From: Planctomycetota bacterium
GTDB lineage: Bacteria > Planctomycetota > UBA1135 > UBA2386
Direction: 5' to 3'
Assembly: GCA_021776805.1 (NCBI GenBank)
Contig: JAJFFD010000175.1
Location: 1-57,682, forward strand
Length of the DNA stretch: 57,682 nt
Shown here: one piece after another, positions 47,608-56,845 of the stretch
How positions within the stretch are numbered: the stretch's first letter is position 1
Layout: each line of letters opens with the position of its first letter
Translations under genes and position numbers: made by a program
The notes under the pieces: model-generated
What the model saw: only the letters and a program-made list of their open reading frames with translations
Told to the model about the DNA's origin: nothing
Database searches by the model: none

Positions 47608-50600
47608 GTCGAGCCTCACGTCCGAGCACCGGGGCCTGGTAGCAACCTTCCTGGACCGCCCTGTGCTGACCCTGATGGTCAGCGTGGCCATCCTCCTGGT
47701 CGGCGTGCTCTCCTTCCAGAAGCTGCCCCTGCAACTCGCTCCCGACGGCATGTCTTCGGACACCCTGCGCATGATGGTGCCCATCCGGCAGGCCATGCCA
47801 CCGCGCGAAGTGGAAGAGAAGATCATCGAGCCCTTCGAAGAACTTCTGCGCACGATCCCTGGCATCAAGAGCCTGCGCAGCACCGCCACCAGCGGCAGTG
47901 CCCGCTTCAGCATCGAGCTCGAAAACGGGCTGGATCCGGTACTCGCCTCCGCCGAAGTCCGCGATCGAGTTCAGCGTGCGATGTTAGTCTGGCCCGATGA
48001 GGTCGACCGCTACTGGACCTGGCGTGAGGACGCCTCCTCTGCCCCCCTGTCCTTCTTTCAATTACTGACACCGCAGCGTGGCGGGGACTGGGACTATCTC
48101 ATCGACGAGGTCATTCGTCCGCGGATCGAAGCGGTCGATGGAGTTGGTCGCCTGGATCTCTGGGGCATGAGCGACGAGACCCTGCGAATCTGGTTTGATC
48201 GCCGCAAGCTCGAAGAACATCGCATCCAGTACGGCGAGCTCTTGCGCAAGCTGGCGGATGAGAACTTCACGACCCCCATCGGAGAGCTCGACAACGGTAG
48301 CGAACGATACCTCCTACGCGTTGACAGCAAGTTTCGCACTCGCCAAGAGATCGAAAACTATCCCGTGCGTGCGGGCCTCGTCATCAAGGACATCGCCGAA
48401 GTCCGCATGGTGCCCGAAGTGCGCGACAATGCCGCCCGCTTCGATGGCCGCTATACCTACACAGGAACCGTCACCGCAACAGCAGAAGCCAATCCGGTCG
48501 AAGCCAGCAACAACTTCCATGCAGCCCTGGAAGAACTAACTGCGGACCCACGCCTCGAAGGGCTCGATTTCCGCTTCCTCTTCGACCAGGGCAGCATGAT
48601 CGAAGACAGCTTGCAGACCCTGCTGAGCACTTCTCTGCAGGGAGCAGGCCTGGCACTCCTGGCTCTGCTGATCTTCCTTCGCCGCCTGCGCCCGACCCTG
48701 GTCATCGCCCTCGCCATTCCCATGGCCCTGATGATGGCCGGCATCTACATGTTCTTCACCGGCGGCACCCTCAACATCGTGAGCATGGCCGGCATGACCA
48801 TGGCGGTGGGCATGGTCGTGGACAACTCGGTGGTTGTTCTGGAAAACATCCGTCGCCACCGTGAAGCAGGCGAAGAGAAGCGCAGGGCCTGCCTCAATGG
48901 CACCAAGGAGGTCATCCTCGCCATCACCATGGCGACCATGACCACCGTCGTGGTGATCTTCCCCCTCATGTTCATGGGCTCCGACGCCCGTGTCCGCAGC
49001 GCCCTGTCCGCCATGGGGATGCCGCTCTCTGTCGCTCTCTTCGGCAGTCTCATGGTCGCCATCCTGCTGATGCCAAGCGGACTCTTGCATCTGGGCAAAG
49101 GCAGCATCGCTGCCCCCCCATCGACCAAGGGTTCCTGGCTCTCGCCAGTTGCCTTGATCATGGGGCTCAATCGTCGGGTGCTGACCTGGGGCTTGAAGCA
49201 TCGGCACATGACAGCCCTCGCTGGCCTCCTCCTCCTCTGGAGTATTCAGTACCCGGCAACCAAGCTGGACTTCTTCGAAGAGCAGGGTGGACCCTTCCGC
49301 GGCGGCGACGTGAGCATCAACCTGAAAATCCCCAAGGGTCTCACCCTGGAACAGGTCGATGCAGAAGTGAAGCAGTACGAAGATTTCCTCGATGAGCGCC
49401 GAGAAGAGTGGCGGATCGAGCATGTTTCCACCCGCTTCGCCCGCAACTCTGCACGCTTCGACATCATCATGTTCGACGAAGTGGAGAAGGCTGAGGCGAA
49501 TGTTCTCGGCGCCCAGATCCGCGCGGCCTGGCCGAGGCGGCCGGGCATAGAAGTCACCATGCAGGATTCCGGCAGCGGCATGGGCGGAGACAGCAGCCAG
49601 GAAGATGAGCTGACCAACTTCGTCCTACGACTCTGGGGACCGGAGAGTGATTACCTGGCGGTCAAAGCAGAAGAAGTGCAGCTAAGGCTCGAGAGTCTCC
49701 CCGAGGTTGAAAGCGTCGAGGTTGCCGGCGGCGATGACAACGAAGAGGTCTTCGTCGAAGTCGATCGGGATCGCCTCAGCGATCTTCGCGTCCAGACTCA
49801 GTCTTTGGAGCGGACCATGTCCGCTGGTTTGCGCGGCATGGAGCTGACCCGCTTCCAGGAGCAGGGCCGTGAGATTCGGCTCATCGCTCAGTACGACGCC
49901 GAGGATGATCCGACCCTCTTGGATCTGAAGGAGTTCAAGGTCTGGAGCGAGGGTGGTGAGTTTCAGCGGCTGGAGGACATCTCCGACATCACCTTCCGCC
50001 AGTCTCTACGCAGCATCGAGCGCCTTGACGGCAAGACCCAGGTCACCCTGGTCGGCAAGCGTAAGTCCGGGGTTGCCACCCACGCCATGAGCGCGAAGAT
50101 TCGCGAAGCCATGGATGAGGTAGTGTTACCGCGTGGCTACAGCTGGTCCGAAGACAGCCGCACCATGGACCTTCGTGCGCAAATGGAAGAACTCCGCGAT
50201 GCCGGCATTCTCTCCATCACATTGGTGTTCCTGTTGATGGGCGTGCTCTTCGAATCGGTGATTCTTCCTGGAGCGATCCTGATCACCATCCCATTCGCAG
50301 TGCTCGGCGCCTACTGGTCCCTGCTGTTCTTCTACGGCGGGATCGATGTGATGGCCGCCATCGGCATGCTGCTGCTCTGCGGCGTCGTGGTCAACAACGG
50401 CATCGTCCTGCTCGACTACATCGAGCGCCTTCGTGCGCAGGGCATGAAGCGCCGGGAGGCGATTCTCGAGGGCACACGCATTCGCCTTCGCCCGATCATC
50501 ATGACCGCGGCAACAACGATCCTTGGCCTCATGCCCATGGCTCTGTTTGGAGAATCCACGGGCCAGGGACTGAGCTATGTCAGCATGTCCATCGCCGTTG

Positions 50601-50740
50601 CCGGCGGACTGGCCTTCTGCACCTTCTTTACCGCGATCGCTGTGCCCATCGCCTACACCTACCTTGACGACTTCTCGAACTGGCTGCGCGGCATTCCCAG
50701 GTCTGGCCTAGCCCCAGCCGCGGCAAGAATCAGTTCGTAA
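47600..50740 (+). CDS. RND-family efflux pump, second of a tandem pair
   Basis: The start is the ATG at 47600, because AGGAG lies 5 nt upstream (47590-47594); the frame opens five codons earlier. The 1046-residue protein has the same RND architecture, with GMVVDNSVVVLENI in helix 4, a periplasmic loop rich in Glu/Asp (about 540-840), and CGVVVNNGIVLLDYIERLRAQG near the end. It overlaps the end of the first pump by 8 nt, so both are made together and may form a heteromeric trimer. It converges with the agmatinase-family gene (11-bp overlap). Confidence 0.93.
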   Translation: MPESSLTSEHRGLVATFLDRPVLTLMVSVAILLVGVLSFQKLPLQLAPDGMSSDTLRMMVPIRQAMPPREVEEKIIEPFEELLRTIPGIKSLRSTATSGSARFSIELENGLDPVLASAEVRDRVQRAMLVWPDEVDRYWTWREDASSAPLSFFQLLTPQRGGDWDYLIDEVIRPRIEAVDGVGRLDLWGMSDETLRIWFDRRKLEEHRIQYGELLRKLADENFTTPIGELDNGSERYLLRVDSKFRTRQEIENYPVRAGLVIKDIAEVRMVPEVRDNAARFDGRYTYTGTVTATAEANPVEASNNFHAALEELTADPRLEGLDFRFLFDQGSMIEDSLQTLLSTSLQGAGLALLALLIFLRRLRPTLVIALAIPMALMMAGIYMFFTGGTLNIVSMAGMTMAVGMVVDNSVVVLENIRRHREAGEEKRRACLNGTKEVILAITMATMTTVVVIFPLMFMGSDARVRSALSAMGMPLSVALFGSLMVAILLMPSGLLHLGKGSIAAPPSTKGSWLSPVALIMGLNRRVLTWGLKHRHMTALAGLLLLWSIQYPATKLDFFEEQGGPFRGGDVSINLKIPKGLTLEQVDAEVKQYEDFLDERREEWRIEHVSTRFARNSARFDIIMFDEVEKAEANVLGAQIRAAWPRRPGIEVTMQDSGSGMGGDSSQEDELTNFVLRLWGPESDYLAVKAEEVQLRLESLPEVESVEVAGGDDNEEVFVEVDRDRLSDLRVQTQSLERTMSAGLRGMELTRFQEQGREIRLIAQYDAEDDPTLLDLKEFKVWSEGGEFQRLEDISDITFRQSLRSIERLDGKTQVTLVGKRKSGVATHAMSAKIREAMDEVVLPRGYSWSEDSRTMDLRAQMEELRDAGILSITLVFLLMGVLFESVILPGAILITIPFAVLGAYWSLLFFYGGIDVMAAIGMLLLCGVVVNNGIVLLDYIERLRAQGMKRREAILEGTRIRLRPIIMTAATTILGLMPMALFGESTGQGLSYVSMSIAVAGGLAFCTFFTAIAVPIAYTYLDDFSNWLRGIPRSGLAPAAARISS

Positions 50741-51740
50741 GCAGAGTGAAGCCGCAAAGCTTGTAGAGCACTCTTGCGCCGACATTCGCATCCCAGTTGT
50801 CGCCGACTCTCCCCGGCGCAACCTCGCTGAGGTCGAAGCCAAGAATCCGCCGCCCGCTCGCAGCGATCGCCTCCAAGATGATACAGAGATCACTGAAGGA
50901 CAGACCACCGGGCACCGCTGTGCCGGTGTGCGGAGCGAGCGCCGGGTCCATCCCATCGATATCAAGACTGACATAGACCTGAGATGGCAGGGCGTCGACG
51001 ACCTCCTCAACGATGCGAAGGAAGGGCTCTCCCGCGGACAGGCGACGACGACATTCGAGATCGTAGAAACAACGCAACCTGTCACCGGCGGCCAACAGAG
51101 CCTGCTGCTCCTCCTCGCAGAAATCACGAACGCCCAGCTGTACGATCCTCTTCAGCCCTGGGATTTCCCGCAGCACATTGTCCATGATCGAGGCATGACT
51201 CCATCGAAAGCCCTCGTAGGCGCGGCGCAAATCCATATGCGCATCGATGTGCAGGATCCCCAGATCATCACTCTCTTCAGCGAGCACCTGGATCGCGCCG
51301 AAGGGAATGGAATGGTCGCCGCCAATCACCCCAACGAGCTTTCCAGCCTTGCGCAGGCGGCATACCTCTCCACGCAAGTGACGGTTGACCGACTCTCCGG
51401 CAGCATCGATGGTAGCGATCGACGGCCCGTCGGCGTCGTCGACAGCCCGGCACTTGTCCACCAGAAGCCGGGTCTCGGTCGACAAGGTCATGATCTCCCC
51501 AGGGATCTCCCGCATGTGGATACCGCGCTCATATGCCCGCCCGAACTGAAGATCGAAGAGATCCACCTGATGGCTGGCCTCGAGGATGGCTGCCGGCGCC
51601 TGGCTGGCACCGACCCCGTAAGAAGAGGTTGCATCGAAGGGAATCGGCAGCAAGATCAAGTCGGCCTCGCTCTCATCCCAGTCGAGACCGTAGATTCCCG
51701 AATCTCGTCTGGCGGCTGCGTTCGGATCGAATGCCTGCAT
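50730..51740 (-). CDS. Agmatinase/arginase-family (ureohydrolase) enzyme
   Basis: The 336-residue protein has the two-manganese site of the ureohydrolase family: GGDHSIPFG, ILHIDAHMDLR and VSLDIDGMDPALAP. HTGTAVPGGLS corresponds to the usual 'GTGTPePGGl' strand. Agmatinase (agmatine to putrescine and urea) is the closest guess; arginase, guanidinobutyrase or formimidoylglutamase cannot be excluded by eye. The longer than usual N-terminal part (first about 35 residues) precedes the first strand LILLPIPFDATSSYG. Divergent from the glutaredoxin gene with 38 bp between the starts. Confidence 0.87.
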   Translation of the reverse strand: MQAFDPNAAARRDSGIYGLDWDESEADLILLPIPFDATSSYGVGASQAPAAILEASHQVDLFDLQFGRAYERGIHMREIPGEIMTLSTETRLLVDKCRAVDDADGPSIATIDAAGESVNRHLRGEVCRLRKAGKLVGVIGGDHSIPFGAIQVLAEESDDLGILHIDAHMDLRRAYEGFRWSHASIMDNVLREIPGLKRIVQLGVRDFCEEEQQALLAAGDRLRCFYDLECRRRLSAGEPFLRIVEEVVDALPSQVYVSLDIDGMDPALAPHTGTAVPGGLSFSDLCIILEAIAASGRRILGFDLSEVAPGRVGDNWDANVGARVLYKLCGFTLLTN

Positions 51741-51778
51741 GAACCCAGCATAAGCGAGTCACTCTGCACCCATAAACC

Positions 51779-52057
51779 ATGAGCCAGAAAGCTCGCATCA
51801 CTGTCTACCGGACCCGCTTCTGTCCCTTCTGCGTCGCCGCGGAACAGATGCTCGAGAACCTGGGCCTGGCCTTCGAGCAGGTCTATCTGGACGATCACCA
51901 GGATCGTCGGGGCTTCGTGGACGAGCTCATGCCCGGACACCGCACCGTGCCACTCGTACTCGTCGACGGCCAAGGGATCGGTGGCTTCAACGAGTTGCGG
52001 GCCATGGAAGCTCGCGGCGAACTCGAGGGCTTGAGACGGCCTGCTAGCGATACTTGA
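51779..52057 (+). CDS. Glutaredoxin
   Basis: The 92-residue protein has the N-terminal redox motif CPFC (RTRFCPFCVAAEQML), the cis-proline strand HRTVPLVLVDG and the glutathione-site GGFNEL. Length and motifs match single-domain class I-type glutaredoxins, which reduce disulfides and mixed disulfides with glutathione. A typical 'CPYC' Tyr is replaced by Phe. It is not in an operon with any evident partner. Confidence 0.92.
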   Translation: MSQKARITVYRTRFCPFCVAAEQMLENLGLAFEQVYLDDHQDRRGFVDELMPGHRTVPLVLVDGQGIGGFNELRAMEARGELEGLRRPASDT

Positions 52058-52415
52058 AGATCGCGCGGCGCGCCGGGCGAAGTCTGCTGAGCAGATTAAA
52101 AAGAAACGGCTCCCTGGCCGGCTTGTCTCTCTTCGGAAGGATCGTCAGGAGGATAGAGAGGCCTACGGGGGTAGAATAGCCAGCCAGGGAACCCACCTCG
52201 TCTCGTGCCGAAGGACCATGCATCCCACGACAGGGATTCATATGACCCCGGCCATGTAAAGTTTCGCCCAAAGCGCAAGAAACCCAAGCCACCTCGAGCT
52301 GCCCATGGGAAGGGTAAGAGAGCCCCTGACAAGCTCTTCAGTCGAAGCCCTTGGCGTGCACCCATGCTCCTCAGGAGCGCAAACAACTTTCCACAGTGTG
52401 GAGAACGCAAGCCTC
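52058..52415. other. Convergent intergenic region with structured elements
   Basis: This is the only gap over 300 bp. It holds, from left: a perfect palindrome CGGCGCGCCG (52066-52075); a small stem (52081-52097); the terminator-like inverted repeat (52111-52190); and, nearer aroF, two dyads, GCTCC-TCA-GGAGC (52366-52378) and TCCACA-G-TGTGGA (52390-52402). A GTG-started plus-strand frame from 52205 encodes a Lys/Arg/Pro-rich peptide, but there is no good evidence that it is a gene. Confidence 0.5.
52098..52190 (-). terminator. Probable Rho-independent terminator of the trp-aroF operon
   Basis: Read on the minus strand, AGCCAGCCAGGGA (52178-52190) pairs with TCCCTGGCCGGCT (52111-52123) with one mismatch in 13. 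The 54-nt loop contains a nested 6-bp stem (CTCTCT 52127-52132 with AGAGAG 52155-52160). Four nt after the stem the minus strand has TTTCTTTTT (52106-52098). It lies about 225 nt after the aroF stop, at the end of the trp operon. The large loop is unusual. Confidence 0.5.
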
Positions 52416-53432
52416 TTAGGCGCAGGTCCGCCCCATGGCAGCGGCCACTGCAGCCAGCTGCCCCATGAGAGCGGCAAAGTCCCCGGGACTGAGTGCCTGC
52501 TCACGATCCGAAAGGGCCTCCTCCGGCTTGGGATGAGTTTCGACAATGATGCCATCGGCGCCGGCAGCCACACCAGCCATCGCCAGGGGCTGCACAAGCT
52601 CTCGCACACCGCAGGCATGACTCGGATCCACGATGACCGGCAGGTGCGAGCGCGCCTTCAACCAGGGAATTGCCGCCACATCCAGGGTGTTGCGCGTCGC
52701 CGGCTCGTAGCTCCGGATCCCACGTTCGCAAAGCACCACCCGCGGATTGCCAGCAGCAACGATGTACTCAGCAGCTAGGAGTAACTCCTCCATGGTTGCC
52801 ATCAAGCCGCGCTTGAGCAGCACCGGCCTGGGTTGATCGCCCACCGCCTTGAGCAGGCGAAAGTTCTGCATGTTGCGAGCACCAATCTGCAGCATGTCGG
52901 CGTACTCCACGATCAGGTCCACGTCTTCTGCGGCAACGATCTCGGTAACTACCGGCAGGCCAGTCTCAGCTCTCGCCTCGGCGAGCAGAACCAACCCCTC
53001 CTTCTCGAGACCCTGAAAACTGTACGGCGAAGTGCGCGGCTTGAAGGCTCCGCCACGGAGCATCTCCCCGCCGCAGTCGCGGACATAGCGCGCTGCAGTG
53101 ATGATCTGCTCCCGTGACTCGACGGCACAGGGACCGGCGATAACCGCGAGCCGATCTGCTCCGATTCTCACCTTGCCGATCTTGATCACCGTGCTTTCCG
53201 GATGACACTCCCGTGAAACCAAGGGATAGGGAGCAGCCATGGGCCGAACATCCTCGACTCCAGGTAGATCAGAAAGCAGGGCGACAAGCTTCTCCGCACC
53301 CTGCCCAACCACCCCGACACGACACTGACCGCCCAGGTCACTGACCACCACGCGAAATCCGGCACCTTCGATTTGGCGCACCACGTTGGCCTTGTCGGCG
53401 AGACTGCAGCTTGAAGATAGAAGAGCAATCAT
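52416..53432 (-). CDS. aroF: DAHP synthase (3-deoxy-7-phosphoheptulonate synthase), ferredoxin-like regulatory N-domain type
   Basis: This enzyme makes the first shikimate intermediate from PEP and erythrose 4-phosphate. The 338-residue chain has an N-terminal small domain (about 1-70) similar to the ACT/ferredoxin-like regulatory domain of Thermotoga-type enzymes, and a TIM-barrel with [54 protein letters not shown] and [16 protein letters not shown]. Because of its place at the end of the trp operon it may be a tryptophan-controlled isozyme. The ATG overlaps the trpA stop as ATGA. Confidence 0.93.
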   Translation of the reverse strand: MIALLSSSCSLADKANVVRQIEGAGFRVVVSDLGGQCRVGVVGQGAEKLVALLSDLPGVEDVRPMAAPYPLVSRECHPESTVIKIGKVRIGADRLAVIAGPCAVESREQIITAARYVRDCGGEMLRGGAFKPRTSPYSFQGLEKEGLVLLAEARAETGLPVVTEIVAAEDVDLIVEYADMLQIGARNMQNFRLLKAVGDQPRPVLLKRGLMATMEELLLAAEYIVAAGNPRVVLCERGIRSYEPATRNTLDVAAIPWLKARSHLPVIVDPSHACGVRELVQPLAMAGVAAGADGIIVETHPKPEEALSDREQALSPGDFAALMGQLAAVAAAMGRTCA

Positions 53433-54220
53433 CCCAATTCCTTTGCCTCTCTGAGGCTGCGCAAGAACAACAGCGGGTCGTCCCCGCGCAAGATCACATC
53501 AATGAGAGCTGAGCCGACGATCACCGCGTCCGCGTGGCCCCTGAGAAGTTCGACCTGAGCCCGTTCCTGGATACCGAAGCCGGCACAAACCGGTAGGTCC
53601 GTATGTCCGCGCAGTCGGTCCAGATAGGCGGTGACTTGATCAACCTGCAACTTCTTCCCCGTCGTACCTGTCATGGTCACCGCATACAGAAAGCCTGATG
53701 AGGCTGCGGCGAGACGGTCTATGCGCGAATCGGGAGTCACCGGCGTAACGAGCTGAATGAGGGCCAGATCTCCTGCCGCAAGCAGCTCTCCAAACTGAGC
53801 ACACTCTTCGAGAGGCAGGTCCGGCACGATAAAACCACAGACCCCTGCTGCAGAAGCGTCCCGCACCAGCTCCTCCAGGCCATAGGCGAGGAGCGGGTTG
53901 TAGTAGCTCATCAGCACGATCGGACAGCTGAGGGAATCTCTGGCCGCGGACAGGCAAGCGAGAATGCGGGCCAGACTCGCGCCATTCTCGAGGGCGATCT
54001 GACTCGATCGCTGAATACTCAAGCCATCGGCCATCGGATCGCTGAAGGGGATACCGATCTCGAGAACCTCGGCGCAGGCCGAGATCTTCGGCAGGAGATC
54101 GGCAAAACGCTGTGGGTCTGGAAAGCAACCCGTCAGGAATGGGATCAACCCCGGGCCCGCGGCCTCTCGCCGACGGAGGGCAGCAGTGATGGCCGCAGCT
54201 CCCATGAGAGACTCTTTCAT
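53429..54220 (-). CDS. trpA: Tryptophan synthase alpha chain
   Basis: TrpA cleaves indole-3-glycerol phosphate to indole, which is channelled to TrpB. I use the ATG at 54220 (ATGA overlap with the trpB stop), giving 263 residues; ATG 54205 (MGAAAIT) is an alternative. Motifs: PFLTGCFPDP, LEIGIPFSDPMADG (catalytic Glu and Asp), GVCGFIVPDLPLEE, YAVTMTGTTGKK and VCAGFGIQ. 'PFLTGCFPD' replaces the common 'aYvtaGdPd'. The 3' end overlaps aroF. Confidence 0.96.
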   Translation of the reverse strand: MKESLMGAAAITAALRRREAAGPGLIPFLTGCFPDPQRFADLLPKISACAEVLEIGIPFSDPMADGLSIQRSSQIALENGASLARILACLSAARDSLSCPIVLMSYYNPLLAYGLEELVRDASAAGVCGFIVPDLPLEECAQFGELLAAGDLALIQLVTPVTPDSRIDRLAAASSGFLYAVTMTGTTGKKLQVDQVTAYLDRLRGHTDLPVCAGFGIQERAQVELLRGHADAVIVGSALIDVILRGDDPLLFLRSLREAKELG

Positions 54221-55407
54221 GAAGCCGCCGCCTGCGATTGCGCTGCCAGGATGCCCAGATCCTTGTCGCCACGTCCGGAGCAATTCACCAGCACCATGGC
54301 CCCCGGCCGCTCCACAGCGAGCTTGCGCACAGCAGCGATCGCGTGTGCCGATTCCAATGCCGGCAAGATGCCTTCCATGGCGCAGAGGTCTTCAAGGGCC
54401 GCCAGCGCTTCCGCATCGCTGGCCTGCAGGTAGCGGGCCCGTCCACTGTCCAGGAGCATGGCATGCTCCGGACCCACCGCAGGATAGTCGAGACCCGCCG
54501 ACACCGAGTGGGTTTCCTGCACCTGACCATCCGCATCCTGGAGCAGGTAGCTATAGGTACCGTGCAGGACCCCTGGCTTTCCGGCACAGAGTGAAGCGCC
54601 GTGTTCACCGAGCCCAGGCCCCTTACCACCAGCTTCGACACCGACGAGTTCGACGGTCTGATCGCCAACGAATGGATGAAACATACCGATAGCATTCGAC
54701 CCACCACCAACACAGGCGACGACCAGATCTGGCAAACGACCGGCCTGCTGCATGATCTGCTCGCGTGATTCGCGACCGATAACCGCCTGCAGTTCGCGCA
54801 CCAACCACGGATAGGGATGTGGTCCCACCGCCGAACCAAGCAAGTAGTAGCTGGCCTGCGGATCGCTGACCCAATCGCGCAGGGCCTCATCGATCGCAGC
54901 GCGTAGGGTGGCATCTCCGCCGCTAACTGCCACGACTTCCGCACCGAAGAGCCGCATGCGCTGCACGTTCGGTGCCTGGCGCTCCACGTCCACCGCGCCC
55001 ATGTAGACCCGGCAGGGCAGGCCCAGACGAGCGCAAGCCGCAGCAGATGCGACGCCATGCTGGCCTGCACCGGTTTCTGCGATCACCTGCCGCGCGCCCA
55101 TTCTCTTCGCCAGGAGTGCCTGACCGATGGCATTGTTGATCTTGTGTGCGCCGGTGTGTGCAAGGTCTTCCCGCTTCAACCAAAGTTCCACCCCCATGCT
55201 CTCGCCCAGGCGATGCATTCGCGTCATGGGCGTTGGGCGACCGGCCCAGCTCGAAAGCTCCGCTGCAAAGGTGGCCAAGAAGGCATCATCCGCGAGCGCC
55301 GCCTGCGCCCCGACCGCCAGTGCCTCGAGGGCTGCCACCAGAGTTTCGGGGACATAACTGCCCCCATAGGCTCCGAAGCGACCATCGATCCGTTCTTCTG
55401 CAACCAT
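54217..55407 (-). CDS. trpB: Tryptophan synthase beta chain
   Basis: TrpB joins indole and serine by PLP chemistry. The 396-residue protein has the N-terminal GRFGAYGGSYVPETL, the PLP-lysine motif HTGAHKINNAIGQALL, ETGAGQHGVASA, VGGGSNAIGMFHPF (phosphate-binding glycine loop) and HSVSAGLDYPAVGPEH, all typical of TrpB1. Its ATG shares one base with the trpF stop (TGATG), and its stop overlaps trpA, so the alpha and beta subunits are translationally coupled. Confidence 0.98.
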   Translation of the reverse strand: MVAEERIDGRFGAYGGSYVPETLVAALEALAVGAQAALADDAFLATFAAELSSWAGRPTPMTRMHRLGESMGVELWLKREDLAHTGAHKINNAIGQALLAKRMGARQVIAETGAGQHGVASAAACARLGLPCRVYMGAVDVERQAPNVQRMRLFGAEVVAVSGGDATLRAAIDEALRDWVSDPQASYYLLGSAVGPHPYPWLVRELQAVIGRESREQIMQQAGRLPDLVVACVGGGSNAIGMFHPFVGDQTVELVGVEAGGKGPGLGEHGASLCAGKPGVLHGTYSYLLQDADGQVQETHSVSAGLDYPAVGPEHAMLLDSGRARYLQASDAEALAALEDLCAMEGILPALESAHAIAAVRKLAVERPGAMVLVNCSGRGDKDLGILAAQSQAAAS

Positions 55408-56060
55408 CAGCCAGCCACCTCTGCGTCCCTGCGAGCCTGGGCTTCGATACCAGCCTCCCGTGCAGCGCTCACGAAGTCAGCGATCAGGCCCGGGTCCTTG
55501 TTCCCACGGCTCAGCTCCACGCCGCTACTCACGTCGACGCCAACTGGGCGCACGGAGTGAATTGCGGCAGCAACATTGTCTGCTGTGAGCCCGCCGGCGA
55601 GCACCACCGGATAGCGCCAGGCCACCGCGGCAATCCGTCGGTGATCTGGCAGGATGCCAAGTCCACCACCGCCCGGCGCATCCACGTGCACCGGACCGGG
55701 GATCGCCTGCGCGCTCATCGCTTCGAGGAATCGCGGCAGCAACTGCTCGCCATCAGCAACGCTGGGCATGAAGCCGGTGCCGCGGGGCAAACTGTTCGAA
55801 TCCAGCCAGTCGACGGATGCCTGGATCAGGTCGAAGTCCAGCTCCAGAACCTGGCTCAATAAGGCCGGGTCCGGCACTCGAAAGACCGCAACCTTGGTAA
55901 CACCAGGCGGGACTTCTCTGAGCAGACTCGCCGCGTCCGTCGGTGCAATCTGTCGTGGAGACTTGGCGAAGACGAAACCGACGGCAGTTGCACCTGCATC
56001 GACTGCGGCTGCAAGCGAACGACTATCCTTCAATCCACAGATCTTGATGGCGACTGACAT
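55407..56060 (-). CDS. trpF: Phosphoribosylanthranilate isomerase
   Basis: The conserved protein begins at ATG 56060 with MSVAIKICGLKD, whose Cys is the general base; the frame is open earlier inside trpC. The 217-residue TIM barrel also shows AVGFVFAKSPRQI, the acidic strand VHVDAPGGGGLG (general-acid Asp) and VDVSSGVELSRGNKDPGLI. It isomerises N-(5'-phosphoribosyl)anthranilate in tryptophan synthesis. Its first 31 nt overlap the end of trpC. Confidence 0.95.
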   Translation of the reverse strand: MSVAIKICGLKDSRSLAAAVDAGATAVGFVFAKSPRQIAPTDAASLLREVPPGVTKVAVFRVPDPALLSQVLELDFDLIQASVDWLDSNSLPRGTGFMPSVADGEQLLPRFLEAMSAQAIPGPVHVDAPGGGGLGILPDHRRIAAVAWRYPVVLAGGLTADNVAAAIHSVRPVGVDVSSGVELSRGNKDPGLIADFVSAAREAGIEAQARRDAEVAG

Positions 56061-56845
56061 CGCTTCTCCCTGGCTGCTTGCAGCATGGTCTTGATCAATT
56101 CTTCTGGATTTGCAGCCCGCATGAGCGCAGTCCCAACCAGGGCTGCTGAAAATCCGAGTCCAGCCACCATGGCCAGGTCCTCGGCATTGAACATGCCACT
56201 CTCGGCAACACAGGGCTGGCCCTGCAGATGCTTGGCAAAGCTCCGAAAGCGCGTCGGATCGATCTCCAGGCTCCGTAGATCGCGACAATTGGCCCCAAGC
56301 ATGACGCCATCGCCGAGCATCGGACGCAGGGCATCGATCTCCTCGACAGCGAAGACCTCGAGAAGAACAAAGAGACCGCAGTCACTCGCGGTTCCCAGCA
56401 TCTCCTGTAGGTGATCTTTGTCGAAGAGAGAAGCTATGAGCAGAACGGCGCTAGCACCGGCAGCCCGCGCCTCGACGATCTGGTAGGGGTCGACAAGAAA
56501 GTCCTTCCGCATCACCGGCAGGGGGACGGCCGCAGCCACCTCGCGGAGATGGTCAAGGTGACCATCGAAGCGCTCGGGCTCGGTAAGAACGGATATCATG
56601 GCAGCACCCGCCTTGGCATAGACCTGGGCGCGGTCGACCATGCTCAATTCGCTGGTCAGAGCGCCCTGCGCCGGTGAGCGCAACTTGACTTCAGCGATGA
56701 TGGCGAACTCTGCCAATTCTGGCACCCGAGCCGGTGCCTGATCAGCGGCCAGCGCGCGCAGATCTACCAGGCTCAGCGTGCGCTTGGCAAGCGCCACACG
56801 CTGGCTGCTGGCTGCGGCCATCTCGGCAAGAAAATCAGAGGACAT
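56030..56845 (-). CDS. trpC: Indole-3-glycerol phosphate synthase
   Basis: I chose the ATG at 56845 (MSSDFLAEM), which overlaps the trpD stop by 11 nt; 271 residues. Family motifs of this TIM barrel are IIAEVKLRSPAQG (catalytic Lys), VMRKDFLVDPYQIVEARAAGASAVLLI, LLEVFAVEEIDAL, LGANCRDLRSLEID and VAESGM. The usual second Asn of the 'GxNNRDL' segment is Cys here. It catalyses ring closure of carboxyphenylamino-deoxyribulose phosphate to indole-3-glycerol phosphate. The 3' end overlaps trpF by 31 nt. Confidence 0.96.
   Translation of the reverse strand: MSSDFLAEMAAASSQRVALAKRTLSLVDLRALAADQAPARVPELAEFAIIAEVKLRSPAQGALTSELSMVDRAQVYAKAGAAMISVLTEPERFDGHLDHLREVAAAVPLPVMRKDFLVDPYQIVEARAAGASAVLLIASLFDKDHLQEMLGTASDCGLFVLLEVFAVEEIDALRPMLGDGVMLGANCRDLRSLEIDPTRFRSFAKHLQGQPCVAESGMFNAEDLAMVAGLGFSAALVGTALMRAANPEELIKTMLQAAREKRCQSPSRSVD

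Noticed and set aside
48536-49423. 295-codon minus-strand frame
   Set aside because: His/Gly/Glu-rich shadow of the second RND pump.
52066-52075. CGGCGCGCCG palindrome after the glutaredoxin gene as terminator
   Set aside because: It has no loop and no T-tract; likely a chance GC palindrome.
52390-52402. TCCACA-G-TGTGGA dyad as a pair of DnaA boxes
   Set aside because: Neither arm matches TTATCCACA fully and it is inside a convergent 3' region, not near an origin gene.
52205-52468. 87-codon GTG-started plus-strand frame in the grx-aroF gap, Lys/Arg/Pro-rich
   Set aside because: No clear ribosome binding site, no family, runs into aroF on the other strand; possible small basic protein but unsupported.
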